53,202 nt of DNA, from the NCBI GenBank assembly GCA_944323725.1, contig CALUTP010000026.1, positions 1 to 53,202 on the forward strand, given 5' to 3'. Each line of letters opens with the position of its first letter. The stretch's first letter is position 1. This document shows, in pieces, positions 26,451-34,932 of the stretch. The DNA comes from Candidatus Gastranaerophilales bacterium (GTDB lineage: Bacteria > Cyanobacteriota > Vampirovibrionia > Gastranaerophilales > Gastranaerophilaceae). The notes beneath the pieces were generated by a model that saw nothing but the letters and a program-made list of their open reading frames with translations, made no database searches and was not told the DNA's origin. Made by a program: the position numbers and the translations under genes.

Positions 26451-26866
26451 AAAAATATTTTTTAATAGTATTATGTTCATTATTTTTTACAGGATTAAAT
26501 CTAAAAGCAGAGGAGACCAGTATAAGTTTAAGTACACTTATAACCCCTCAAAATGTTCCATTTGAGCATTGTACACGTACTTATCCTATGTCATCTGAAA
26601 AACTATTTTATATGACACTTGCTAGCATAAATGCAAATAGATTTGAAACTTTAGAAATGCAAACAAAAACAGGTTATATTTTATTCAATGCTGTCAATAA
26701 AGAATTTCTAGCAAGTATAATCAATGTTGATGATAAAAATACCATGTTAAAAATTACACCAACCAATAATAATTATTTCTTTGCTCCTGGAATAGTTTCA
26801 AATATTTATAAATATATTGATATGTATGGAGCAACCCCTTTAACAGAGGTGAAACCAGCTTTATAA
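26438..26866 (+). CDS. Unknown small secreted protein overlapping polA
   Basis: Not recognised. It has 142 residues; residues 1-23 are a signal peptide (MERIKKYFLIVLCSLFFTGLNLKA) without a lipobox cysteine at the cleavage site, so it is probably periplasmic. The mature part (PFEHCTRTYPMSSEKLFYMTLASINANRFETLEMQ, then TGYILFNAVNKEFLASI) looks like a compact alpha/beta domain. It suits a small sensor or envelope protein, but this is a guess from secondary-structure patterning. The ATG lies 13 bases inside polA, so translation is probably coupled. Confidence 0.78.
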   Translation: MERIKKYFLIVLCSLFFTGLNLKAEETSISLSTLITPQNVPFEHCTRTYPMSSEKLFYMTLASINANRFETLEMQTKTGYILFNAVNKEFLASIINVDDKNTMLKITPTNNNYFFAPGIVSNIYKYIDMYGATPLTEVKPAL

Positions 26867-26872
26867 ATAATT

Positions 26873-27682
26873 CTAATTCAAATTATTGAAAGCTTCATTA
26901 ACAATATTGGCTACATCAGGGGAAATACTCTCTGAGTCTGTAGAAATCCAAATAAGGTACTCTATATTTCCAGAAGGGCCTTTTATAGCTGAATAAGTAA
27001 GCCCTTTAACTGAATAATTTAGAGAAATTGCATAATTAATTATGTTTTGAATTACATTAATATGAACTTTCTTATCTCTAACTACACCACCTTTTTCAAC
27101 ATTTTCTTTCCCAGCTTCAAATTGTGGTTTTATAAGACAAATCATTTCATGAAAGTCAGAATTAAGAAGAGTTTTCAAGTTTGCTAAAACTTTAGTTAGA
27201 GAAATAAAAGATAAATCACTTACCAGTAAATCAGCAACAGATTCATTTTCAGAATAAATTTCATCGTAATGACAGATTTTAAGATTCATACGCTCGATCG
27301 TTTTAACTCTATTATCAGCTCTAATTTTCCAATCAAGCTGACCATAACCAACATCTACAGCATATACAAATTTTGCACCATTTTGCAAAAGACAATCAGT
27401 AAAACCTCCCGTAGAAGCACCCGCATCAAAGCAAATCCGTCCTTCAACTTTTACAGGAAATGTATCCAAGGCTTTTTTAAGTTTAAAACCTCCACGTGAA
27501 ACATATGGCATAGATTTTACAGTTATATCATATTCTTTATCTAGAGAAATTTGATAACCTGCCTTTGTAATATATTCATCATTGACCTTAACATGACCTG
27601 CCAAAATAGCAGAAGAAGCTTTACTTTTAGTATCAAAATAGCCTAAATCAACAAGATATTTATCTAGTCTTTCTTTTTTCAT
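26873..27682 (-). CDS. tlyA: TlyA-family rRNA methyltransferase (S4 domain plus FtsJ-like domain)
   Basis: A SAM-dependent 2'-O-methyltransferase, known to act on 16S/23S rRNA in other bacteria and often annotated as haemolysin A. The N-terminal S4 RNA-binding domain spans about 1-60 (RLDKYLVDLGYFDTKSKA...GHVKVN). YVSRGGFKLKKAL is the conserved linker, and CFDAGASTGGFTDCLLQNGA (about 83-102) is the SAM motif I. The later VSDLSFISL and IKPQFEAGKE hold the catalytic residues. It lies 22 bases after tatD with no clear ribosome binding site. The haemolysin name should not be taken literally. Confidence 0.93.
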   Translation of the reverse strand: MKKERLDKYLVDLGYFDTKSKASSAILAGHVKVNDEYITKAGYQISLDKEYDITVKSMPYVSRGGFKLKKALDTFPVKVEGRICFDAGASTGGFTDCLLQNGAKFVYAVDVGYGQLDWKIRADNRVKTIERMNLKICHYDEIYSENESVADLLVSDLSFISLTKVLANLKTLLNSDFHEMICLIKPQFEAGKENVEKGGVVRDKKVHINVIQNIINYAISLNYSVKGLTYSAIKGPSGNIEYLIWISTDSESISPDVANIVNEAFNNLN

Positions 27683-27704
27683 AAATTAAAAATAACATAA
27701 TTTA

Positions 27705-28484
27705 TTATAAAATTTCAATATTATATATTAATTCTGCATTTTTTGAAGTTACTTCAGCTATTAGGTCATAAGATATATTTCTAAGTTCTGCGATGCATTC
27801 TGCCACAAACTTCAAATAAGCAGGTTGGTTTTCCTTTCCTCTATATGGCACAGGAGTAAGATAAGGCGCATCAGTTTCAATAAGAAGTCTGTCTAAAGGA
27901 ATATCTGCAGCAACCTCTTTCATCTTAACGGCATTTTTAAATGTAACGACTCCGCCCAGAGCTAGATACCAGCCCTCTTTTATACACTCGCACGCGAATT
28001 CAACACTGCCGGAAAAACAGTGCATTACAACTTTTGAGTTTTTATTGTATTCTTTTAAAATATCAAAAGTATCTTTATGAGCATCTCTATCATGGACACA
28101 AATAGGCAAATTCAATTCATTTGCGAGCTTTATTTGCTTTATAAAAATTTCCTTTTGCAAATCAACAAAACTCTTATCCCAATAATAATCTAAGCCTATT
28201 TCTCCAATACCAACAATTTTAGGGGATATAGAATATTCTTTAATTTTATTTATTATTGAATCATCCCAATCTTTAACTTCAGATGGATGAACCCCAAGCA
28301 AGCCATATAGCTCATCATACTTATTTACAAGCTCAAAAATCTTATCAACATCTTTCGGGTAAGCACAAGGGACAATAATCTTTTTAACCCCGTTTTCTCT
28401 AGCATTCTTTATTGCATCCTCAACGCTAATCTCCTCAAGCATATCTACATGAGAATGTGTATCAATTAAATATGTTTCGTTCAT
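27705..28484 (-). CDS. tatD: TatD-family metal-dependent hydrolase/DNase
   Basis: A TIM-barrel amidohydrolase-superfamily enzyme; characterised members are 3'-5' DNases and D-aminoacyl-tRNA-linked hydrolases. From ATG 28484 it has 259 residues. Metal ligands appear in DTHSHVDM (residues about 7-14), GIGEIGLDYYW (Glu), VHDRDA, HCFSGS and ETDAPYLTP. The frame extends six codons further to an ATG at 28502, but TATAAT lies inside that extension exactly 6 bases before ATG 28484, so a leaderless start at 28484 is preferred. It heads a short run with tlyA. Confidence 0.92.
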   Translation of the reverse strand: MNETYLIDTHSHVDMLEEISVEDAIKNARENGVKKIIVPCAYPKDVDKIFELVNKYDELYGLLGVHPSEVKDWDDSIINKIKEYSISPKIVGIGEIGLDYYWDKSFVDLQKEIFIKQIKLANELNLPICVHDRDAHKDTFDILKEYNKNSKVVMHCFSGSVEFACECIKEGWYLALGGVVTFKNAVKMKEVAADIPLDRLLIETDAPYLTPVPYRGKENQPAYLKFVAECIAELRNISYDLIAEVTSKNAELIYNIEIL

Positions 28485-28529
28485 ATAACAATTATACCAC
28501 ATCAGAAATTTGTGATATAATCACCTTGT
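28485..28529. promoter_or_regulatory. Back-to-back promoters of tatD and gatD
   Basis: Two perfect TATAAT boxes face outward: minus strand 28496-28491 (TGG-TATAAT, 6 bases before the tatD ATG) and plus strand 28516-28521 (TGA-TATAAT, 8 bases before the gatD ATG). Both have the extended -10 TG. The 45-base gap leaves no room for leaders, so both mRNAs should be leaderless or nearly so. Confidence 0.65.
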
Positions 28530-29264
28530 ATGAAAAATCAAGCATTAAAAATTTCAATAGCACATCTATATCCTGAATTATTAAACCTTTACGGTGATAT
28601 AGGGAATATAATTACCCTTAAAAAACGCTGTGAATGGCGAAGTATTGAGGTTAATTTCGAAGAAATTCATGTTAAAGACGAAATAAAAGAACATGACCTT
28701 TATTTTATAGGAGGAGGACAGGATAAACAGCAGGAAGAAGTTGCGGATATCCTATATTCCCATAAAGATTTTCTGTCAAAAGAACGCGATAAAGGTGCTG
28801 TATTTTTAGGGATTTGTGGAGGATACCAGCTTTTCGGGCATTATTATCAGCCGCATGATAAAGAAAAATTAAAAGGGATAAACCTGATGGATGCTTACAC
28901 TATTGCCGGCAAAAAAAGATTTATAGGAAATGTGACTGCTAAAACCGATTTTTTAAATCCGAAAACCATTGTAGGATTTGAAAACCACAGCGGGCTTACT
29001 TACCTTCAGGGAGATACTAAACCGCTTGCTTATGTTACAACTGGAAATGGAAATAATGGAACTGACAAGACAGAAGGCGCCCGTTTTAAAAATGTTTTTG
29101 GCACATACCTGCATGGGTCTTTTCTTCCAAAAAACCCCCATTTTGCAGATTATTTAATTGAACTTGCTCTTGAAAAACGATATGGAGAAAAAATTAAACT
29201 TTTGCCTCTCAATGACAAAATAGAAATAGATACTCATAATTCCTTAATAAATAAAGCCTATTAA
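28530..29264 (+). CDS. gatD: Type 1 glutamine amidotransferase, GatD-like (lipid II isoglutaminyl synthase subunit)
   Basis: GatD supplies ammonia from glutamine to MurT, which amidates the D-Glu of lipid II. The 244 residues form one class I amidotransferase domain with nucleophile C96 in GICGGYQLFG and catalytic H195 in TYLHGSFLP, matching the GatD/CobQ-like layout. MHxxPELxNLYGDxGN-like text is present at the start (IAHLYPELLNLYGDIGN), typical of GatD. No MurT ligase is next to it, although in Gram-positives the two are one operon. Base composition is slightly richer in GC than its neighbours. Confidence 0.85.
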   Translation: MKNQALKISIAHLYPELLNLYGDIGNIITLKKRCEWRSIEVNFEEIHVKDEIKEHDLYFIGGGQDKQQEEVADILYSHKDFLSKERDKGAVFLGICGGYQLFGHYYQPHDKEKLKGINLMDAYTIAGKKRFIGNVTAKTDFLNPKTIVGFENHSGLTYLQGDTKPLAYVTTGNGNNGTDKTEGARFKNVFGTYLHGSFLPKNPHFADYLIELALEKRYGEKIKLLPLNDKIEIDTHNSLINKAY

Positions 29265-29294
29265 TTGACTTTAAATGATGATTTTTAGTATAAT
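29265..29294 (+). promoter_or_regulatory. Promoter of mlaE-mlaF with predicted leaderless start
   Basis: TTGACT (29265-29270), an 18-base spacer and TATAAT (29289-29294) make a near-consensus promoter that starts one base after the gatD stop codon. Six bases (TGTGGA) separate the -10 from ATG 29301, so the first transcribed base should be at the start codon. Confidence 0.78.
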
Positions 29295-29300
29295 TGTGGA

Positions 29301-30110
29301 ATGGGATCGCTAAAAAAATACTTTAGACAGTCAGCAACTTATAAGATTTACAAAGGTCTTAGCGAAGAAATTGTTGATTTTTTAGATACTCTAGGAAGAA
29401 TTGTTCAAAGTGGTTTTGCAGCACTTAAATATATAATAACATTTCAAGTAGAAAAAAAAGAATTAATAGCTCAATGTGAGCGTTTTGGTATAAGCTCGTT
29501 ACCAATAACATTATCAATAGTCGGAATGACTTCAATAATCGTAGCATCACAAGTAGCTTCTGAAATGGTTAAACAAGGTGGTGGGCATTTCGTAGGTTTA
29601 ATGATGACAATGCTTATTGTACGCGAAGTTGGAGCTATTATGTCAGGTTTTGCAATTATTTCTATGATTGGCTCATCTATTGCCTCAGAAATTGCAACAA
29701 TGAGGGTTACAGAACAAATAGACGCATTAAAAGTTTTAAAAGTTAATCCTGTAAAATATCTTTTTGTTCCTAGAATTTTATCAGGCCTTTTCATGATGCC
29801 TGTAGTAGTTATTTTAGCTTCCATAATCGGAGTGCTTGCTGGAGCAGTCACTACAAGATTGACTACAGAACTAGGATATAGAGCATATTTTGATTCAGCA
29901 TGGCTTGGAGTATATATGAAAGATCTAAGTGTAAGCCTATTAAAAGCTATATGCTTTGGAGGAACTATTGCTCTAATTAGCTGCGCTTGCGGATATGCTG
30001 CCAAAGGTGGCGCAAAAGGTGTAGGACTGGCTACTACAAAGGCTGTTGTGTGGTCTTTTGTCGCTATTGTTATATGGGATATGATTTTCGCAATTATATT
30101 CTTCTTTTAA
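29301..30110 (+). CDS. mlaE: MlaE-family ABC transporter permease
   Basis: The membrane permease of a phospholipid/retrograde lipid transport complex in the inner membrane of diderm bacteria. The 269 residues contain the MlaE (DUF140) hallmark stretches: LPITLSIVGMTSIIVASQVASEM, a central GAIMSGFAIISMIGSSIASEIATMRVTEQIDAL (conserved small residues and E-Q-I-D-A-L), and PRILSGLFMMPVV. Five or so membrane helices are predicted. The matching ATPase is 15 bases downstream. An MCE-type substrate-binding protein (MlaD) is not in this window. Confidence 0.93.
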   Translation: MGSLKKYFRQSATYKIYKGLSEEIVDFLDTLGRIVQSGFAALKYIITFQVEKKELIAQCERFGISSLPITLSIVGMTSIIVASQVASEMVKQGGGHFVGLMMTMLIVREVGAIMSGFAIISMIGSSIASEIATMRVTEQIDALKVLKVNPVKYLFVPRILSGLFMMPVVVILASIIGVLAGAVTTRLTTELGYRAYFDSAWLGVYMKDLSVSLLKAICFGGTIALISCACGYAAKGGAKGVGLATTKAVVWSFVAIVIWDMIFAIIFFF

Positions 30111-30125
30111 TAAAAAGGATAAATT

Positions 30126-30845
30126 ATGAGTATAGAAGTTAAAAATCTTGTAAAAATATTTGATGAAAAAAGAGTAATAGATGATGTATCTTTTAAAGTT
30201 GAAGATGGAGAAACTCTAGCAATTGTAGGATTTAGCGGGTCTGGCAAAAGTACTATCCTAAAGTTAATTTGTGGGCTTATAGAAAAAGATGATGGTGAAA
30301 TTATCACCTCAGCAGGGGACATTGCAATGGTATTCCAGTATTCAGCACTATTCGATTCCCTTGACGTAGCTGAAAATATTTCATTCGCACTAAGAGAACG
30401 TCATGAATTAAGAAATAAATACACAGAAAAAGAATTAGAAAAAATTGTAGCCCAGAAACTGGAATTAGTTGGATTAAAAGGCATTGAAAACAAATTTCCT
30501 TCAGAATTGTCAGGGGGTATGCAAAAGCGAGTAAGCTTTGCAAGAGCTATTGTAACAGAACCTAAAACTATACTTTATGATGAACCAACTGCAGGGTTAG
30601 ACCCAATTTCATCTACTTTGATCGAAGATTATATAGTAAGGCTAAAAGAAGAAACTCATGCAGCTTCAATTGTCGTTACACACCAAATGTCAACTATTAC
30701 TCGAACGGCGAATAAAGTAATTATGCTCTATGACGGGAAAATAGTTTTTTCTGGCACTCCAGAAGATATGCTAAAACAAGATACTCCATACACAAAACAG
30801 TTTGTAACAGCATCATTAGATGGACCTATGAAAATGATTGCTTAA
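30126..30845 (+). CDS. mlaF: MlaF-type ABC transporter ATPase
   Basis: Cytoplasmic ATPase that pairs with the adjacent MlaE permease. Walker A GFSGSGKST lies at 35-43, the Q-loop is MVFQYSALFDSL, the ABC signature LSGGMQKRV near 136, Walker B TILYDEPTAGLDP near 157, and the switch His is in VVTHQM. The short C-terminal extension (TPYTKQFVTASLDGPMKMIA) fits the MlaF type. The 239 residues are normal. The ribosome binding site AAAGGAT precedes ATG 30126. It is the second gene of the transcript from 29265. Confidence 0.93.
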   Translation: MSIEVKNLVKIFDEKRVIDDVSFKVEDGETLAIVGFSGSGKSTILKLICGLIEKDDGEIITSAGDIAMVFQYSALFDSLDVAENISFALRERHELRNKYTEKELEKIVAQKLELVGLKGIENKFPSELSGGMQKRVSFARAIVTEPKTILYDEPTAGLDPISSTLIEDYIVRLKEETHAASIVVTHQMSTITRTANKVIMLYDGKIVFSGTPEDMLKQDTPYTKQFVTASLDGPMKMIA

Positions 30846-30886
30846 ATTTAAGAATGTATAAATAATATGAAAAAGAGGATTATTTT

Positions 30887-32155
30887 ATGAAAACATCAGA
30901 ACAATTAACAGAAAAACTTTTTAACAAAGATGTAATGTCACTTGATACATATATTATGTTCAAATTGAAAGAAAAAACCGAACAGTTAAAATCTGATTTA
31001 ATAAAAAGAAACAGAGCACCAATTTCACTATCAATGGGAGCACCTACAGCTAATCCGCCAGAAGAACTTATTGAAAAATTAAAAGAAACTCTTCATGATG
31101 CTGGCATTCATATGTATTCAACCCCTAAAGGCGAGGCATACTTTAGAAAAGCAATCGCAGAAAGAATGCAAAGACGTTTCGGAGTTGACTTAAACCCAGA
31201 TACTGAAATTTTTTCACTTATGGGCTCTAAAGAAGGTATTGCTAACCTTGTAAGATTTTTAATTACACCTAAAGAAAATCAATACGAAAAAGATGTAATA
31301 ATGGTTCCAGACCCTGGATATGCTTCTTATTTACAGTTTATAAAATGCTCAGGTGGCGCTGCTTATCCTGTACCATTAACTTATGAAAATGATTTTAAAC
31401 CTAATATGGATAAAATATGGGATAATATGATTAAAGAAGGCTATAAACCAGAAAATATAAAAGCTCTTATAATAAATTATCCTAATAACCCGCTAGGTGT
31501 AAGCACTACAAAAGAATATGTGAAATCTGTTATTGAATTCTGTAAAAAACACGAGATTCTTTTAATATCAGATGCTGCATACTGCGATTTATATTTTGAT
31601 GAAAATGAGAAACCTTTTAGTGTATTTGAATTAGAAGGAGCAAAGGATATAGCTGTAGAATTTTTCAGTTTATCAAAACCATATGCAATTACTGGCTGGA
31701 GATTAGGCTGGGTTTGCGGAAACAAAGATATAATTCAGAGGTTAGGCAAGGGAAAATCAACTATAGATAATGGTATATTCAAAGCATTGCAAAAAGCATG
31801 CTCATATATCCTTAATTCTGAAGCTGGCGAAAGATATATAGAAAAAGGAAACGAAAATTATAAACATAAACAATCTATAATTATAAAAGGCTTTAAAGAA
31901 TTAGGCTGGCCTATAGATGAAGCCAAAGTACCTCATACAACATTCTACTTATGGCTTCCAATACCTAAAAAATATACTTCAGCTTTTGAATTTTGTGCTG
32001 ATGCTTTAGAAAAATCAGGTATTGTGCTTGTTCCAGGAAATGCATTTGGCGAACATGGTGAAGGTTTCTTCAGGTTATCCTACGTTTGCAGTGATGAACA
32101 GCTACAAGAAGTTATTGATAGATTTAAAGCTGATGGATTTTATTTCGATAAATAA
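30887..32155 (+). CDS. Class I/II PLP-dependent aminotransferase, possibly LL-diaminopimelate aminotransferase
   Basis: A fold-type I aminotransferase of 422 residues. The PLP lysine sits in SLSKPYAITGWRLGW (about residue 263). INYPNNPLGV holds the conserved NNP, SDAAYCDLYF the Asp-x-x-Tyr that binds PLP, and GFFRLSYVC the C-terminal substrate-carboxylate Arg. The length and N terminus suit DapL, which makes LL-diaminopimelate directly from tetrahydrodipicolinate. This would fit the lysA gene at 47.6-48.9 kb, but other substrates (alanine, aspartate) cannot be excluded. AAGAGGA precedes ATG. It follows mlaF by 41 bases and ends at a strong terminator. Confidence 0.85.
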   Translation: MKTSEQLTEKLFNKDVMSLDTYIMFKLKEKTEQLKSDLIKRNRAPISLSMGAPTANPPEELIEKLKETLHDAGIHMYSTPKGEAYFRKAIAERMQRRFGVDLNPDTEIFSLMGSKEGIANLVRFLITPKENQYEKDVIMVPDPGYASYLQFIKCSGGAAYPVPLTYENDFKPNMDKIWDNMIKEGYKPENIKALIINYPNNPLGVSTTKEYVKSVIEFCKKHEILLISDAAYCDLYFDENEKPFSVFELEGAKDIAVEFFSLSKPYAITGWRLGWVCGNKDIIQRLGKGKSTIDNGIFKALQKACSYILNSEAGERYIEKGNENYKHKQSIIIKGFKELGWPIDEAKVPHTTFYLWLPIPKKYTSAFEFCADALEKSGIVLVPGNAFGEHGEGFFRLSYVCSDEQLQEVIDRFKADGFYFDK

Positions 32156-32183
32156 TTAATAATACAAAACCAAATACTAAAAA

Positions 32184-32215
32184 CTCCGGTTTATATAACT
32201 AACCGGAGCTTTTTA
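32184..32215. terminator. Bidirectional Rho-independent terminator
   Basis: Arms CTCCGGTT (32184-32191) and AACCGGAG (32201-32208) pair perfectly. The plus RNA continues CTTTTTAT; the minus RNA has TTTTTAG. It lies between the convergent aminotransferase and the HEAT-like gene and can serve both. Confidence 0.9.
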
Positions 32216-32240
32216 TATATAAAAATTACACACAAATTAA

Positions 32241-32606
32241 TTAGCAGCTAAGAGCCATTAGAGCTTTTACTGATCTAGCATTATCTCTTACTTCTTCTTC
32301 AGAATGATTTTCAACAGTATCTTCTAGAATTTTAATAGCTTCAGTTTTGTCTTCAAGAGCTAATAACTCATTGATTGTACTCATAGCAACAAGTGTACTA
32401 AGATCATTAATACCTTTACCTTGATTTGCTATAACAACTTCCAATGAATCATGTACATTTTTCTTAACTAAGGCACGAGAAGTCATTTCTCTTACTTCAT
32501 CAATTGAAGAATTAGTTCCAACTTCATTCAGAACTCTGATAGAATCAGGATCCTGATGAATTGCTAAAGCATCAATAATATTTTTTACATTTCTTCTATC
32601 CATCAT
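32241..32606 (-). CDS. Small HEAT-repeat-like protein
   Basis: A 121-residue all-helical protein. Two or three repeats of about 37-40 residues are visible, with patterns like IIDALAIHQDPDSIRVLNEVG, ALVKKNVHDSLEVVIANQG and LLALEDKTEAIKILEDTVE, which look like HEAT/armadillo-type helical pairs that bind proteins. It has no signal peptide and no catalytic motif. A perfect GGAGG ribosome binding site lies 8 bases before the ATG. It is 11 bases downstream of the tagged 150-residue gene, so the two are co-expressed and might interact. Confidence 0.75.
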   Translation of the reverse strand: MMDRRNVKNIIDALAIHQDPDSIRVLNEVGTNSSIDEVREMTSRALVKKNVHDSLEVVIANQGKGINDLSTLVAMSTINELLALEDKTEAIKILEDTVENHSEEEVRDNARSVKALMALSC

Positions 32607-32617
32607 CTATCCTCCAC

Positions 32618-33070
32618 TTATGCTGCTATTGAAAGACCTAGTTCGCCTTTTAGCATTGATTCTAAACTAGCTGTGTCTTTTTTCACATAATTATTAACAA
32701 TCATATTATCTTGCATTGCATTCCAGCTTTCTTTAATAGATTTAACCGGATTAGCAATAGAAATTTCTATTTCGTTTAACTTGTTCCAGCCGTTAATAAC
32801 ACCATCTTTAACTTTTTTACCAAATTCAGCAACAGATTCTATACCTGAACGGATTTTTGAACCAATATTTGAAATTGAACTTACTAAAGCACTTGCTTTT
32901 AATTTACCAGTAAAACTAGGTTTGTCTTTTGTTTCAAATACATCTGCTGTTAATACGTTACCTTTGAATGAAGTAGCAACAAATGGATTTGAAGTTCTAG
33001 ACACCACTTTTTCGTGTTTAGTCGAATTAAAAAGACGTTCACGAACCGCATCAATTGAAAAACTTCCCAT
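32618..33070 (-). CDS. Unknown protein with two F-x-G tags
   Basis: Not recognised. It has 150 residues. The tag occurs twice near the N terminus, SFKGN at 34-38 and PSFTGK at 51-56, making it the only gene here with two copies. The rest is helical and amphipathic with Gly/Ser/Lys (ASALVSSISNIGSKIRSGIESVAEFGKKVKDG), which could lie on a membrane surface. It ends in a hydrophobic GELGLSIAA. A purine-rich GAGAGAGAGAGGATT ribosome binding site precedes the ATG. It is the first gene of a two-gene run with the HEAT-like protein. Confidence 0.75.
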   Translation of the reverse strand: MGSFSIDAVRERLFNSTKHEKVVSRTSNPFVATSFKGNVLTADVFETKDKPSFTGKLKASALVSSISNIGSKIRSGIESVAEFGKKVKDGVINGWNKLNEIEISIANPVKSIKESWNAMQDNMIVNNYVKKDTASLESMLKGELGLSIAA

Positions 33071-33201
33071 TATATAATCCTCTCTCTCTCTGTAAATACT
33101 TTACATTATAAGGATAACATAACTCAGATTATATCAATCAACCTTTTGGTGTATTGTTTATAAAAATACCTATACTTTAGTTGCAAATTTAATAGAAACA
33201 A

Positions 33202-34800
33202 TTAGCGAAGGATAGATGAAAGGAATTTACCGGTTAATGTTTTTTTGGTGTTATGAGTATATAGTTTAAAGTTTTGAACATCAATTCTTGCATTTGGAAT
33301 ACTGATTTTGCTTATCTCAACATCATTTTTCCACAATATATAAGAAAATGAAAGTTGATCACGTTTTGAATATTTTTCTATATAAAACCACCATTCATCC
33401 ATTAGTTTTTTTACTTTGGCTGAAGAATGTTGCCTATAGATAATGTTTGTTTCGTTTAAACCGAAATTATCCGGCATATTATTTGCTTTTAAAACTTCAA
33501 CCATGTCGTCAACATTTTTTTTGCTGTCTTTTTTGAGAAATTCTACTATTTCGGCCTCCTGATAAACAGATTTTCTGCAATAATGCACAGGTATAAGAAG
33601 TTCAGATTCTGAATTTTCCACAAGATCAAAAATATAAGGTGTTAGAATATTAATATTTGCGTCAATCCACAGGCTTTCATTGTATTGCGGAAACAAGTCT
33701 ATTGGATGAGTTTTGTGCCAGCGTGCATTTTTGGTATCATCAAGCTGTGAATATCTAAGAGGCAATATTTTCCAGCATCCAAAGCGTTTCATCTTAATCA
33801 ACGTCCTGTTATCGGTAAAACATACGTAATCCCAGCTATCGCGTATATAATCCGGGACAATCGGCATAATATCTGAATCACCTGCTATTGCCGTATATAC
33901 AACTCTATTGTTTTTCCGGATGTATGTTTTATATTTCAGAAAATTAGCAAAAGTTTTTATCCTGCTAGAAATACAATAAGAATTTAATTTTATTCTAAAC
34001 CAGACTATCAGTTTAAAACAACCAAAAATATCAGCAATTATATCACTCATAATAGTATTATGGGGAGAACATTCCTTTTTATGTATAAAATCTCCCCACC
34101 GGTTAAATAAAATACATGTATTTTGTGAAATAAGCTCAAATTTGCGGGAACTTTTAAAACTCTTATTTCTACAGTGAAGCACATACAAATTATCTATAAG
34201 CACACAACGCTTGCCTCTACTCTGTATTGAAAAAGAAAAGTCCACCTCTTCACAATATCCATCACCATAAATAGGGTCGAATAACCCGTATTTGTCTACA
34301 TAATCTTTTCTTACACAAAAACAAAAGCCCTCGGCGTTGAATATATCAGGATACACTGGCTTCCTACGTTTTTCAAATAAAAAATTCATAACATTTAGCG
34401 GCAGTACGCAGGGGATTGAGTACTTTGCACTATTTGATGAAACCGGAGAAGCGCACATAATATTTTTATCCGATAAAAAACAGTTAACAATTTTTTTGCT
34501 AAAATGTTTTGGAATCTCACAATCGCTATTCAAAAATACTAAAATATCGCCCTCTGCATGAAGTACTGCTTTATTACAACTTTTCAAATACCCTATCCTA
34601 TTATCATTTTGCAAAAGCTTAAATCTGCCCGGATACTTTTTCACAAATAACTTCAAATACTCTGCTGTTTCATAATCGGAACAGTCATCAATAATCAAGA
34701 CCTCGCCCTGCGTAAAATCAAAATTTGCTACAACTGTTTTTAATAAACTTTTCACATATTTACACGCATTGCGCACTGGTACAATTAAACTAATTCTCAT
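33202..34800 (-). CDS. Two-domain glycosyltransferase: GT2 plus DUF616-like domain
   Basis: A 532-residue protein with two glycosyltransferase-like modules. Residues 1-220 are a GT2 domain: RISLIVPVRNA, EVLIIDDCSD and the metal-site FLNSDCEIP, then DPIYGDGYCEEVDFSF with the acceptor Asp. Residues about 300-480 resemble the DUF616/TOD1-MUCI70 domain (VVYTAIAGDSD, YVCFTDNRTL, NARWHKTHPIDLFPQYNESLWIDANI). Such fusions usually build surface polysaccharide. It stands alone, reads against the adjacent XRE gene, and its base composition is less AT-rich than its neighbours, which suggests recent acquisition. An AAGGAG ribosome binding site precedes ATG 34800. Confidence 0.86.
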   Translation of the reverse strand: MRISLIVPVRNACKYVKSLLKTVVANFDFTQGEVLIIDDCSDYETAEYLKLFVKKYPGRFKLLQNDNRIGYLKSCNKAVLHAEGDILVFLNSDCEIPKHFSKKIVNCFLSDKNIMCASPVSSNSAKYSIPCVLPLNVMNFLFEKRRKPVYPDIFNAEGFCFCVRKDYVDKYGLFDPIYGDGYCEEVDFSFSIQSRGKRCVLIDNLYVLHCRNKSFKSSRKFELISQNTCILFNRWGDFIHKKECSPHNTIMSDIIADIFGCFKLIVWFRIKLNSYCISSRIKTFANFLKYKTYIRKNNRVVYTAIAGDSDIMPIVPDYIRDSWDYVCFTDNRTLIKMKRFGCWKILPLRYSQLDDTKNARWHKTHPIDLFPQYNESLWIDANINILTPYIFDLVENSESELLIPVHYCRKSVYQEAEIVEFLKKDSKKNVDDMVEVLKANNMPDNFGLNETNIIYRQHSSAKVKKLMDEWWFYIEKYSKRDQLSFSYILWKNDVEISKISIPNARIDVQNFKLYTHNTKKTLTGKFLSSILR

Positions 34801-34932
34801 TGCTACTCCTTAATGATTTAATGCGTAGTATTGACAATAACTACTACTATAATGATACTTAATTAAATAAAAATAATCATGACATGAGGTTATAACAAAG
34901 TCAACTAATTTTTAATATTAAGTAAGATAATT

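Noticed and set aside
29471..30004. 177-codon minus-strand frame inside mlaE
   Set aside because: It lies wholly inside a strongly supported gene on the other strand; low-complexity composition and no ribosome binding site. Long antisense frames are common opposite hydrophobic genes.
34831..34853. Single promoter from TTGACA and TATAAT upstream of the XRE gene
   Set aside because: The two boxes are only 11 bases apart, which is not a usable spacing for a sigma-70-type promoter; each may belong to a different promoter.
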